Source: DATCMA01 sp036563645 (GTDB taxonomy: Bacteria > Actinomycetota > Actinomycetes > Mycobacteriales > Micromonosporaceae). Taken from it: a DNA stretch of 23,047 nt. Location: assembly GCA_036563645.1 (NCBI GenBank), contig DATCMA010000031.1, positions 1 through 23,047 of the forward strand, read 5' to 3'. Shown here piece by piece: positions 15,987 through 23,047 of the stretch (position 1 is the first letter of the stretch; every line of letters starts with the position of its first letter). The position numbers and the translations under genes were made by a program. The notes beneath the pieces were generated by a model. That model made no database searches. It was not told the DNA's origin and saw nothing but the letters and a program-made list of their open reading frames with translations.

Positions 15987-15992
15987 AGGTTA
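15987..15992 (-). promoter_or_regulatory. Predicted -10 element of the ileS leader
   Basis: TAACCT on the minus strand fits TANNNT, and would start transcription near 15980, only about a dozen bases before the specifier hairpin. That would put Stem I at the very 5' end of the mRNA, as expected for this T-box type. No good -35 is seen. Confidence 0.4.
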
Positions 15993-16100
15993 CCTGACAG
16001 ACATCGCACGTGATGTTGCCCCGCCGGCGCGCCGACACCGCCCCGCGGCGTACCCGAAGCCACTCACCACCACGGCACCGCGCCCGGACGCGACACGCCA

Positions 16101-16117
16101 CCGCCGCATGGCGGCGG
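16101..16117 (-). terminator. Hairpin downstream of ndk
   Basis: CCGCCGC and GCGGCGG pair fully around a three-base loop, 26 bases past the ndk stop codon and upstream of the ileS promoter region. It probably separates ndk from ileS transcription. No U-run is present. Confidence 0.45.
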
Positions 16118-16143
16118 CACCACGCGGCGGTGAAGCAGCGACG

Positions 16144-16569
16144 TCAGGCCAGCTCGGGGAACCACAGCGCGATCTCGCGGGCCGCGCTCTCCGGCGAGTC
16201 GGACGCGTGCACGAGGTTCTCCCGGTTGGACAGGGCGAGGTCGCCGCGAATGGTGCCCGGGGCGGCTTTCCGACCGTCGGTCGCTCCGATCATGCCGCGC
16301 ACCACGTCAATCGCGGAGTCCCCGGAGAGAATCAGCGCGACCAGCGGACCACTGGTCATGAATTCCTTCAGCGGCGGATAGAACGGCTTGGTGACGTGCT
16401 CGGCGTAGTGCGCGTCGGCTAGCTCCGCGTCCATGGTGCGCAGCACCATCGCCTCGATCGTCAATCCCTTCCGCTCAAACCGGCTGAGGATCTCCCCAAC
16501 CAGGCCACGGCGGACCGCGTCGGGCTTAATCAGAACGAGCGTGCGCTCGACCGAAACGCTGCTGGACAC
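16144..16569 (-). CDS. ndk: Nucleoside diphosphate kinase
   Basis: The 141-residue enzyme moves the terminal phosphate from ATP to nucleoside diphosphates through a phosphohistidine. The N-terminal RTLVLIKPDAV, GATDGRKAAPGTIRGD (95-110) and the active-site segment NLVHASDS with catalytic H121 are all present, and the length is normal. In most family members the residue after the histidine is glycine (HGSDS); here it is alanine. The GTG at 16569 is supported by AGGAG five bases upstream. In mycobacteria ndk lies directly next to the DUF4233 gene; here a plus-strand VOC gene is inserted between them. Confidence 0.97.
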   Translation of the reverse strand: MSSSVSVERTLVLIKPDAVRRGLVGEILSRFERKGLTIEAMVLRTMDAELADAHYAEHVTKPFYPPLKEFMTSGPLVALILSGDSAIDVVRGMIGATDGRKAAPGTIRGDLALSNRENLVHASDSPESAAREIALWFPELA

Positions 16570-16749
16570 GGCTGCTCCTATTGGGTAATCGGTCCCCAGC
16601 GACAGGACCGGATAACCGGTGAATTGGCGGGTGTCAGCCTAGCGGTGCCGCCGTCGGCCGCCGTCCGCGGCACGCCATGCCCTCCGATTGGCCTTCCCTG
16701 AGCGCGTACCGCCCACCTAGCCTGACGGTTGAGACCAGGGAGGTCCACT

Positions 16750-18024
16750 GTGGCGAACGGACGCCAACCGGTAGGAATTGGCCGGAAGATCCTCGCCGCG
16801 GTCGTCGGGACCGTGGCCACGTTCATCACGCTCTTTGGCCTCGGCATGTCCAGCGGGTCGATCGTCGTGCTCGGCGTGGTGCTCCTCGCCCTGGCGATCG
16901 GCTTGGTCGCGTTCCCCGGGCTTGGCAGCGGGGCACGAGTGTGGGTCGCCGGCACCGCCTATGTCCGCAGTGTCTCCGATCCCCCCGCCTCCGCCGAGTA
17001 CGGCCGCTGCGAGATGCACGTCCTCGTCGACGCGCCTGGTCTCCCCCCACAATCGATCAAGATTCGTGACCCTCGGGTGCCGGTCGCCAAGTGGCCGGAG
17101 CCGGGAGCCACCTTGCCGATCACCGTCGCGCTCGACGACCCCCGGCATATCCGGGTCATGTGGGAGGAGGTGCTCACCCATGCCGAGGCGGCCACCCAGC
17201 CCGACCCGCACACACCCCCTCCCCGGGAGGACCCCCTCGACGATCTCCTCATCGACGAGCCACCGTGGGCCCGTCGCGCCCCCGAGGACGACCTCCCGCC
17301 GACCCCTCCGGCGGACCCCGCCCCCACCGGCCACGCCGACCCACCCGATCGGCCGGCGGACGAGCCCACCCAACCGGTGGTCCTCCACCACCCTCCCGGC
17401 GGCCCGATCGTGTTGGAGGGGACGGTGGTCGACACGCCGCCGGTCACCATCCCCCTGCCGCGTCAGGGGGAACCCTCCACCGGCTCCGGTGCCACGCCGG
17501 ACGATCCCGGCCACGCTGAGCGCGCTGTGGCGACGGCGATTGAGGAAGACACCCGGACGCTCGTCGTCGACGCGCCAGCGCCACCGACTCCCCACGAGTC
17601 CGCGACACCCGATCGCGGCGGCACGTCCAACGGCAGCACCCCGGCCATCAACGGCGTCGGAATCACCATGCTCGTCGCGGATCTCGAACGCTCCCTCGCC
17701 TTCTACCGCGACGTCCTCGGTTTCACGGAGATCGACAGCGGGGACGGCAACGCGGTCCTCGCCTCGGGTGGCGTCCGCGTGGTCCTGCGGGCGATTCGCG
17801 ATATCGCGCCGATCAACCGCCGCCTGGTCCACCTCAACCTCGAAGTGGACAACCTCGAGGCGGCGTACGCGGAACTCCACGAGAAGGGGGTGCGCTTCAC
17901 CTACGCGCCACGCGTGGTCAACCGCGGGGAACGGCTAGAGCTGTGGGCAGCGGCGTTCCGCGACCCCGACGGGCACGGCATCGCGATCACGCAGTGGCGG
18001 GAGCTCGCCGGTAGTCAGGCCTAA
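16750..18024 (+). CDS. Membrane-anchored protein with C-terminal VOC (glyoxalase/bleomycin-resistance) domain
   Basis: The 424-residue product combines parts not usually joined. Two transmembrane helices lie at about 13-33 and 36-56, followed by a small folded region (about 60-145) that may be an OB-like or NfeD-like beta domain, a disordered Pro/Asp-rich linker (about 150-300), and a VOC domain at about 303-416 (GVGITMLVADLERSLAFYRD, LVHLNLEVDNLEAAYAEL, FRDPDGHGIAITQW). VOC enzymes usually bind a metal through two His and two Glu; H361 is present, but the final Glu expected near the C-terminus is replaced (IAITQW), so metal catalysis is doubtful and ligand binding is possible. The GTG at 16750 has GGGAGG six bases upstream. 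The gene is divergent from ndk and convergent with DUF4233, with only 28 bp between the latter pair. Function unknown. Confidence 0.88.
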   Translation: MANGRQPVGIGRKILAAVVGTVATFITLFGLGMSSGSIVVLGVVLLALAIGLVAFPGLGSGARVWVAGTAYVRSVSDPPASAEYGRCEMHVLVDAPGLPPQSIKIRDPRVPVAKWPEPGATLPITVALDDPRHIRVMWEEVLTHAEAATQPDPHTPPPREDPLDDLLIDEPPWARRAPEDDLPPTPPADPAPTGHADPPDRPADEPTQPVVLHHPPGGPIVLEGTVVDTPPVTIPLPRQGEPSTGSGATPDDPGHAERAVATAIEEDTRTLVVDAPAPPTPHESATPDRGGTSNGSTPAINGVGITMLVADLERSLAFYRDVLGFTEIDSGDGNAVLASGGVRVVLRAIRDIAPINRRLVHLNLEVDNLEAAYAELHEKGVRFTYAPRVVNRGERLELWAAAFRDPDGHGIAITQWRELAGSQA

Positions 18025-18052
18025 TCACCAGCAGACGGGGCACAGGCGGGCG

Positions 18053-18403
18053 TCACCCCAGGACGACCCGCCGGACGTGCCACACGTACGCCCACACCAG
18101 CGAGAAGATCACTCCGATCGCCCCGAGTGACCAGTGCAGCAGCCCTGCTACCACGAGGAGCGCCTGCACCCCGGTGGCCGCGTGCCATGCCCACCGCCGG
18201 CCCATCAACCCCGCGAGGACGGCGGTGACGACCGCCAGCCCGACCACCACGGCGATCGTCACACCGGAGACGTCGAGCACCGTCAGCGGCGCGATGGTCA
18301 TGAGCAACACCAGCGTCTCCAACGCGAGCGTGCCCGCGCCGAGGCCGCGCATCGCCCGCGCCGGATTCCGCAGCCCCGAGGGCCGGTCGTGTGAGTCGCT
18401 CAC
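18053..18403 (-). CDS. DUF4233 four-helix membrane protein
   Basis: The 116-residue protein belongs to the DUF4233 family, small actinobacterial membrane proteins encoded next to folC. It has a short polar N-terminus (SGLRNPARAMRGLGAGTLALE) and about four hydrophobic helices at 21-43, 47-68, 74-91 and 93-109. The GTG start overlaps the folC stop in the sequence GTGA, so the genes are translationally coupled. The longer reading frame to 18478 lies inside folC and is not needed. No function is established. Confidence 0.9.
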   Translation of the reverse strand: MSDSHDRPSGLRNPARAMRGLGAGTLALETLVLLMTIAPLTVLDVSGVTIAVVVGLAVVTAVLAGLMGRRWAWHAATGVQALLVVAGLLHWSLGAIGVIFSLVWAYVWHVRRVVLG

Positions 18404-19737
18404 TTCTTCTTCAACAGGCGGCGGGCGTCGCCCGCGGTCACGACGGAGCCGGTGATCAACACGCCGACCCCGCTCCACTCCCCGTCGACCTCGGACTCCG
18501 CCAGCGCCACCGCCTCCGCGATCGCGTCCGGCATCGATCCGATCACCGTCACTCGGTCCTCACCGAACACCTCGCGAGCCAGTGCCCCGAGCTCCCGCGC
18601 CGGCATCGCCCGCGGCGAACTGTTGGTCGTCACCACCACGGCGTCGAGCACCGGCTCAAGCTGCTCCAGCATCGTGGCCGCGTCCTTGTCGGCGAGGACC
18701 GCCACCACCCCGACCAGCCGAGTGAAGGCGAACTCCTCCTCCAAGGTCTTGACCGTGGCGGCCATGCCGTGCGGGTTGTGCGCACAGTCGAGCAGAATCG
18801 TCGGCGCGGTCCGAATCCGCTCCAGGCGCCCCGGTGAGGTCACCGCGGCGAAGCCCTCGCGGACGATGTCCACATCCAGCGGCCGATCGGGACTCGCGCC
18901 GAGGAAGGTCTCGACCGCGGCGAACGCGACCGCCGCGTTCTGAGCCTGGTGGGCCCCGTGCAACGGGAGGAACACCTCGTCGTAGACACCGCTGAGGCCC
19001 TGCAGGGTCAGCAGCTGGCCCCCGACCGCGAGGTCACGGCGGAGCACGCCGAAGTCCTTGCCTTCGCGCAGGAGGGTCGCCCCCTTCTCCGCGCAGCGCT
19101 CCAGGATGGGCCGGAGGGCTTCCTCGGGCTGCTCCGCCAGGATCACCGTGGCGCCGTCGTGGATGATTCCCGCCTTGGCGAACGCAATCTCCTCAATCCG
19201 ATCCCCGAGCCATTCCATGTGGTCGAGCCCGATCGGGGTGAGGACACAGACGCCCGCCTCGAGCACATTGGTCGAGTCCTCCGCGCCACCCAGCCCGACC
19301 TCGACGATCGCGACATCGACGGGCGCGTCAGCGAACGTCGCGAACGCCAACGCCGTCGTCATGTCGAAATAGGTCAGGGACTCCTTCGCGTCCTTGTCGA
19401 TGAGCTCGACCAACGGAGCGATCTCCCGGTACGTGGCCACGAACCGCTTCTCGCTGACCGGCTCACCGTTGACGCTGATCCGCTCCCGCACCGTCTCCAG
19501 GTGCGGGCTGGTGTAGCGCCCGGTGCTCAGCCCAAACGCCTGCAGCAAGGAGTCGATGATCCGGGCGGTCGACGTCTTGCCGTTGGTCCCCGTGATGTGG
19601 ATCGACGGGTACGCCCGGTGCGGACTGCCCAGCGTGTCGAGGAGCTGCTGAATCCGCCCGAGATCGAAGACCATCCGGGTGAAACCGCGGCTTAACAGCT
19701 CCGCCTCGACCTCAGCGAAGCCACTGTCACGCGCCAC
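18400..19737 (-). CDS. folC: Folylpolyglutamate synthase / dihydrofolate synthase
   Basis: The 445-residue Mur-ligase-like enzyme adds glutamate to folates and may also make dihydrofolate from dihydropteroate. The ATP-binding loop is HITGTNGKTST (P-loop GTNGKTST at 50-57). It is followed by GRYTSPHL, the central VEVGLGGAEDSTNVLEAGVCVLTPIGLDH segment, and the C-terminal LDCAHNPHG, all typical of FolC. I chose GTG 19737 (MARDSGFAEVEAELLSRG) because purine-rich GAGAGG lies 10 bases upstream and the N-terminus fits the family; the frame extends 31 codons further with arginine-rich, unlikely sequence. It lies 117 bp after valS, separated by a strong hairpin, and overlaps DUF4233 by four bases. Confidence 0.95.
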   Translation of the reverse strand: MARDSGFAEVEAELLSRGFTRMVFDLGRIQQLLDTLGSPHRAYPSIHITGTNGKTSTARIIDSLLQAFGLSTGRYTSPHLETVRERISVNGEPVSEKRFVATYREIAPLVELIDKDAKESLTYFDMTTALAFATFADAPVDVAIVEVGLGGAEDSTNVLEAGVCVLTPIGLDHMEWLGDRIEEIAFAKAGIIHDGATVILAEQPEEALRPILERCAEKGATLLREGKDFGVLRRDLAVGGQLLTLQGLSGVYDEVFLPLHGAHQAQNAAVAFAAVETFLGASPDRPLDVDIVREGFAAVTSPGRLERIRTAPTILLDCAHNPHGMAATVKTLEEEFAFTRLVGVVAVLADKDAATMLEQLEPVLDAVVVTTNSSPRAMPARELGALAREVFGEDRVTVIGSMPDAIAEAVALAESEVDGEWSGVGVLITGSVVTAGDARRLLKKK

Positions 19738-19772
19738 GCTGGTTCGACCTCTCTCCTCTTCCACGACTCGCC

Positions 19773-19807
19773 GCCGTGCGGCGCGGAGTCCGTCCGCGCC
19801 GCACGGC
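19773..19807 (-). terminator. 15-bp hairpin between valS and folC
   Basis: GCCGTGCGGCGCGGA (19773-19787) and its exact reverse complement (19793-19807) enclose a five-base loop, about 48 bases past the valS stop. It is the most stable hairpin in this part and probably terminates or attenuates valS transcription before folC. No U-run follows. Confidence 0.65.
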
Positions 19808-19854
19808 CCTCGCCACACTCCTGTTGGCAACGGCCACCGTCAGGTCCACGGCGG

Positions 19855-22482
19855 TCACGCTGGCAGCGCCTCCAACGCAGCGGTGATCCGCGCCAGGTCC
19901 TCTTCAGCCACCTGCAGCCGCGTCCTGACCTTGTCGACCACGTGGGCCGGTGCCTTGTCCAGGAACGCCGGGTTGTCGAGCTTGGCTCGGCACTGCGCGA
20001 TCTCCCGCTCCGCCGCCGCCCGGTCCTTCATCAACCGAGCGCGCTCGGCGGCCACGTCAATCGAGCCGCGGGTGTCCAACTCAATGGTGACACCACCCGC
20101 GACCGCCACCCGCGCCGACGCTGCGAAGGCGTCTCCCGGAGCGTCGAGGCGCGCCAGCGTCCGGATCAGCTTCTCGTGCGCCGCGAGCCCCGCCTCCGCG
20201 AGCCCGGACAGGCGGGCGGGCACCCGCTGCCCCGGCTTCAGCCCTTGATCCGCGCGGAACCGCCGGACCTCGGTCACCACCCGCTGCAGCTTGCCGATCT
20301 CCGCCTCGGCGGCCTCGTCGCGCCGGGACGCGTCGGCGACCGGCCACGAGGCGATCACCACCGATTCCCCGCCGGTCAACGCCGTCCACAGTTCATCGGT
20401 GACGAACGGGATCACCGGGTGCAGCAGGCGCAGGAGCTGGTCGAGCACGTGCCCGAGGACCCGACGCGTGGCGTCGGCCCGCGGTCCACCCTCGGCCAGG
20501 ATCGGCTTGACGAGTTCGACGTACCAGTCGCAGACGTCGTCCCAGGCGAAGTGGTACAGCACGTCGCAGACCTTGGCGAACTCGTACGTCTCGAAGTACT
20601 CGTCCGCCTCCGCGATGACCTGCTGCAACCGCGAGAGGATCCACCGGTCGACAGTGGATAGCTGCTCCGCTGGCGGAAGCTCCCCAGCGACCGTCGCGCC
20701 GTTCATCAGCGCGAACCGCGTCGCGTTCCAGAGCTTGTTGCAGAAGTTCCGCGACCCCTGGCACCACTCCTCGCTCACCGGCACGTCGGCGCCCGGGTTC
20801 GCGCCACGGGCGAGCGTGAAGCGGGTCGCGTCGGCACCGAAGCGGTTGATCCAATCCAGGGGATCGACCACGTTGCCGAACGACTTCGACATCTTCTTGC
20901 CGTACTGGTCGCGCACCATGCCGTGCAGCGCCACGACATGGAACGGCTGCCGCCCGTTCATGGCGTACAAGCCGAACATCATCATCCGCGCGACCCAGAA
21001 GAAGAGGATGTCGTAGCCGGTGACCAGGACGCTGGTCGGGTAGAACTTCGCCAAGTCGGGGGTGTCGTCGGGCCAGCCGAGCGTGGAGAACGGCCAGAGC
21101 GCGCTGGAGAACCAGGTGTCGAGCACGTCCTCGTCCTGGTGCCAGCCCTCGCCGGTGGGCGGCTCCTCGTCGGGGCCGACACACACCACCTGGCCATCGG
21201 GTCCGTACCAGACGGGAATCCGGTGGCCCCACCACAGCTGGCGCGAGATGCACCAGTCGTGCATGTTGTCGACCCAGTCGAAGTAGCGCTTGGCCATCTC
21301 GGGCGGCTCGATGCGCACCCGGCCGTCGCGCACCGCGTCTCCGGCCGCTTTCGCCAGCGGCCCCGTCTTGACAAACCACTGGAGGGACAGCCGCGGCTCG
21401 ACCGTCGTGTTACACCGCGAGCAGTGGCCCACCGCGTGCACGTACGGGCGCTTCTCCGCCACGATGCGCCCCTCCTTACGGAGCGCCTCGACCACCGCCC
21501 GCCGCGCTTCGAATCGATCGAGCCCTTGGAATGGGCCGGGGGCAGAGATCACGCCCCGCTCGTCCATGATGACCAGGCTCGGCAGCCCGTGCCGCTGACC
21601 GATCTCGAAGTCGTTGGGGTCGTGGGCCGGGGTCACCTTGACCGCGCCCGTGCCGAACTCGGGGTCGACGTGCGCGTCGGCGACGATCGGGATCCGGCGT
21701 CCTGTCAGCGGCAGCTCGACCTCCGTACCGACGAGGTGCCGGTAGCGCTCGTCGTCCGGGTGCACCGCCACCGCGGTGTCACCGAGCATGGTCTCCGCCC
21801 GCGTCGTGGCGACCACGATGGAGTTCGGGCCATCGCCGTAGCGGATGGAGACCAGTTCGCCCTCGTCGTCCGAGTGTTCGACCTCGATGTCCGAGAGCGC
21901 CGTGAGGCAGCGCGGACACCAGTTGATGATGCGCTCCGCACGGTAGATCAGGCCGTCGTCGTACAGCCGCTTGAATATCGTGTGGACGGCCCGCGACAGC
22001 CCTTCGTCCATCGTGAAGCGCTCGCGGCTCCAGTCCACCGAGTCGCCGAGACGACGCATCTGGCTGAGGATGGCCCCACCGGACTCGGCCTTCCACTGCC
22101 AAACCCGCTCGACGAACTTCTCCCGGCCAAGGTCGTGCCGGGAGAGACCCTGTGCCGCGAGCTGCCGCTCTACCACGTTCTGCGTGGCGATGCCAGCGTG
22201 GTCCGTCCCCGGAAGCCAGAGCGTCTCGTAGCCCTGCATCCGCTTACGCCGGACCAGGATGTCCTGGATCGTGTGGTCAAGGGCATGCCCGACATGCAGC
22301 GACCCGGTGACGTTCGGCGGCGGGATGACGATCGAAAACGCCGGCTTATCGCTGGACGCGTCGGCTCGGAAATAACCCGCCGATACCCACTGCTCGTACC
22401 GTCGCTGCTCAACCTCACCAGGCTGGTACTGAGCCGGGAGGGTCGGGGGTGCGTCGCTGCGGGTCTGCGGTGTATCGGTCAC
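19855..22482 (-). CDS. valS: Valyl-tRNA synthetase
   Basis: The 875-residue class I synthetase charges tRNA-Val. The HIGH-type motif is HVGH (63-66) in NVTGSLHVGHALDHT, and KMSKS stands at 530-534 in GKKMSKSFGNVVDPLDW. The editing domain contains GTGAVKVTPAHDPNDFE, and the C-terminus has the charged coiled-coil arm typical of ValRS (about 810-875, rich in Ala, Arg and Glu). Length is normal for bacteria. The GTG at 22482 has no ribosome binding site but follows a TAGACT element by six bases, which suggests a leaderless mRNA. No T-box is seen, in contrast to ileS. Confidence 0.97.
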   Translation of the reverse strand: MTDTPQTRSDAPPTLPAQYQPGEVEQRRYEQWVSAGYFRADASSDKPAFSIVIPPPNVTGSLHVGHALDHTIQDILVRRKRMQGYETLWLPGTDHAGIATQNVVERQLAAQGLSRHDLGREKFVERVWQWKAESGGAILSQMRRLGDSVDWSRERFTMDEGLSRAVHTIFKRLYDDGLIYRAERIINWCPRCLTALSDIEVEHSDDEGELVSIRYGDGPNSIVVATTRAETMLGDTAVAVHPDDERYRHLVGTEVELPLTGRRIPIVADAHVDPEFGTGAVKVTPAHDPNDFEIGQRHGLPSLVIMDERGVISAPGPFQGLDRFEARRAVVEALRKEGRIVAEKRPYVHAVGHCSRCNTTVEPRLSLQWFVKTGPLAKAAGDAVRDGRVRIEPPEMAKRYFDWVDNMHDWCISRQLWWGHRIPVWYGPDGQVVCVGPDEEPPTGEGWHQDEDVLDTWFSSALWPFSTLGWPDDTPDLAKFYPTSVLVTGYDILFFWVARMMMFGLYAMNGRQPFHVVALHGMVRDQYGKKMSKSFGNVVDPLDWINRFGADATRFTLARGANPGADVPVSEEWCQGSRNFCNKLWNATRFALMNGATVAGELPPAEQLSTVDRWILSRLQQVIAEADEYFETYEFAKVCDVLYHFAWDDVCDWYVELVKPILAEGGPRADATRRVLGHVLDQLLRLLHPVIPFVTDELWTALTGGESVVIASWPVADASRRDEAAEAEIGKLQRVVTEVRRFRADQGLKPGQRVPARLSGLAEAGLAAHEKLIRTLARLDAPGDAFAASARVAVAGGVTIELDTRGSIDVAAERARLMKDRAAAEREIAQCRAKLDNPAFLDKAPAHVVDKVRTRLQVAEEDLARITAALEALPA

Positions 22483-22907
22483 TCGTCGAGTCTACGGAGC
22501 GGCCTGAAGAAGCTCCCATCGCCCACCGCGTTTCCATGTCGGATCGAGATCTTCGAGGCGGCTGAGTACGCGGCGGATGAGCTGAGCGTAACCGGGCGGC
22601 CGCGCGGGCGGCCGAGGCCGGGTGGGCATGCCCGGGGTGATGCGGTGCCGGTTCGCGGGAAATCCCGCGGCCTAATCCCCCACGGCTGGGCCGGATGAGT
22701 GGGAACGTGACCGGCGATCCCCGCCGTCAAGGCCCCTCGGAAAGCCAAGCGAAAATGGATACTTACATCATTAGCCATCAATATGAAATCCCCAATAATT
22801 GGGGTGGAAAACCCATTCCCAGAGTCCAGTCCAGCTGGTCGCGCTCGACCCAGAATCGCAGCGGCGGTGACGCGGAGAAGCGGGAGATTTTCCCGCGGAC
22901 AAATTGA
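22483..22907. other. Gene-free interval between valS and the rRNA operon
   Basis: I see no credible gene here. It holds the putative valS -10, a tandem CGGGCGGCCG repeat (22593-22602 and 22605-22614), the palindrome GGGCATGCCC (22624-22633), a hairpin CGCGGGA-aa-TCCCGCG (22654-22669), an AT-rich patch at about 22750-22830 containing CCCCAA-taa-TTGGGG (22790-22804), and a GCGGGA/TCCCGC hairpin (22880-22896). A 70-codon plus-strand frame across the AT-rich patch has no family resemblance. Confidence 0.6.
22489..22494 (-). promoter_or_regulatory. Predicted -10 element for a leaderless valS mRNA
   Basis: TAGACT on the minus strand fits TANNNT and ends six bases before the valS GTG, so transcription would start at or next to the start codon. 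No -35 consensus is visible and no ribosome binding site precedes the start, both compatible with leaderless transcripts of actinobacteria. Confidence 0.5.
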
Positions 22908-22937
22908 AACGGGGCCCCGTTTTGTTGGGGCCCCGTT
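22908..22937 (-). terminator. Terminator of the rRNA operon
   Basis: AACGGGGCCCC (22908-22918) and its exact reverse complement (22927-22937) form an 11-bp stem with an eight-base loop, about 11 bases past the 5S 3' end on the minus strand. TTTCAATTTG-like sequence overlaps and follows the stem, giving the closest approach to a U-run of any terminator in the window. Confidence 0.8.
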
Positions 22938-22947
22938 GGGGTTTGTG

Positions 22948-23047
22948 TGGTGTCCGGCGGTGTCCTACTCTCCCACACCCTGGCGGGTGCAGTACCATCG
23001 GCGCTGGAGGGCTTAGCTTCCGGGTTCGGGATGTGTCCGGGCGTTTC
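22948..23047 (-). rRNA. rrf: 5S ribosomal RNA (3' part, 5' end outside window)
   Basis: Read on the minus strand, the sequence contains CCCGAACCCGGAAGCTAAG, CCTCCAGCGCCGATGGTACT and GGGTGTGGGAGAGTAGGACA, the conserved core of actinobacterial 5S rRNA. About 100 of the usual 117-120 bases are present; the first 20 or so lie beyond the window. The exact 3' end could shift by a few bases. It is the last gene of an rRNA operon transcribed towards valS. Confidence 0.96.

Noticed and set aside
15844..16101. Short minus-strand frames within the ileS leader
   Set aside because: They overlap the T-box specifier hairpin and the region before it and have no ribosome binding site or motif; the segment is explained by regulatory RNA.
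22593..22614. Tandem CGGGCGGCCG repeat as a possible CRISPR or attachment site
   Set aside because: Only two 10-base copies separated by two bases; too short and GC-biased to mean more than chance.
20923..22698. 591-codon plus-strand reading frame across valS
   Set aside because: Antisense shadow of valS; no start signal and no recognisable domain.
22695..22907. 70-codon plus-strand frame in the AT-rich patch
   Set aside because: No ribosome binding site, no family resemblance, and it runs into the rRNA terminator region; treated as noncoding.

Overview
The window is GC-rich DNA from an actinomycete (Actinomycetota). Four things point there: GC-rich wobble positions, GTG starts, a conserved gene block matching the Mycobacterium tuberculosis valS-folC-DUF4233-ndk-rne neighbourhood followed by rplU-rpmA-obg, and a 5S rRNA of actinobacterial type. 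The genus cannot be named from the sequence alone. Nearly everything lies on the minus strand, so the natural reading order runs from the right end to the left.

Right end (about 22.48-23.05 kb): the 3' part of a 5S rRNA gene, cut by the window edge, ends an rRNA operon. A strong hairpin terminator and about 460 bp without a gene follow, including an AT-rich patch. Next come valS (probably leaderless), a 15-bp terminator hairpin, folC and a DUF4233 membrane protein whose start overlaps the folC stop. A plus-strand gene for a membrane-anchored VOC/glyoxalase-like fusion protein sits between DUF4233 and ndk.

Middle (about 10.3-16.6 kb): ndk is followed by ileS. The ileS mRNA carries a well-formed T-box leader of the actinobacterial translational type, with an AUC specifier in a very short Stem I, a canonical T-box sequence, and a sequestrator that pairs with the ribosome binding site. 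A PlsC-type acyltransferase follows ileS after a terminator hairpin. Convergent to it is a plus-strand gene for a proline-rich, single-pass membrane protein of unknown function.

Left-middle (about 1.5-10.3 kb): a B12-binding-type radical SAM protein (TIGR03960-like) and its usual partner (DUF2344), then RNase E/G, ribosomal proteins L21 and L27, and the GTPase Obg. This is a conserved translation, RNA-decay and ribosome-assembly block. A promoter and several hairpins can be placed in its intergenic gaps.

Left end (1-1.5 kb): the conserved order breaks off. Instead of proB, a compact amidase-signature enzyme converges on obg with a 1-bp gap. Upstream of it is the C-terminal end of a MORN/YwqK-like repeat protein, which looks like accessory DNA.

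I see no CRISPR array, transposase, prophage or convincing new multi-gene system. The most interesting items are the ileS T-box, the VOC membrane fusion, the proline-rich membrane protein with repeated PPTR motifs, and the amidase with a shortened active-site loop.
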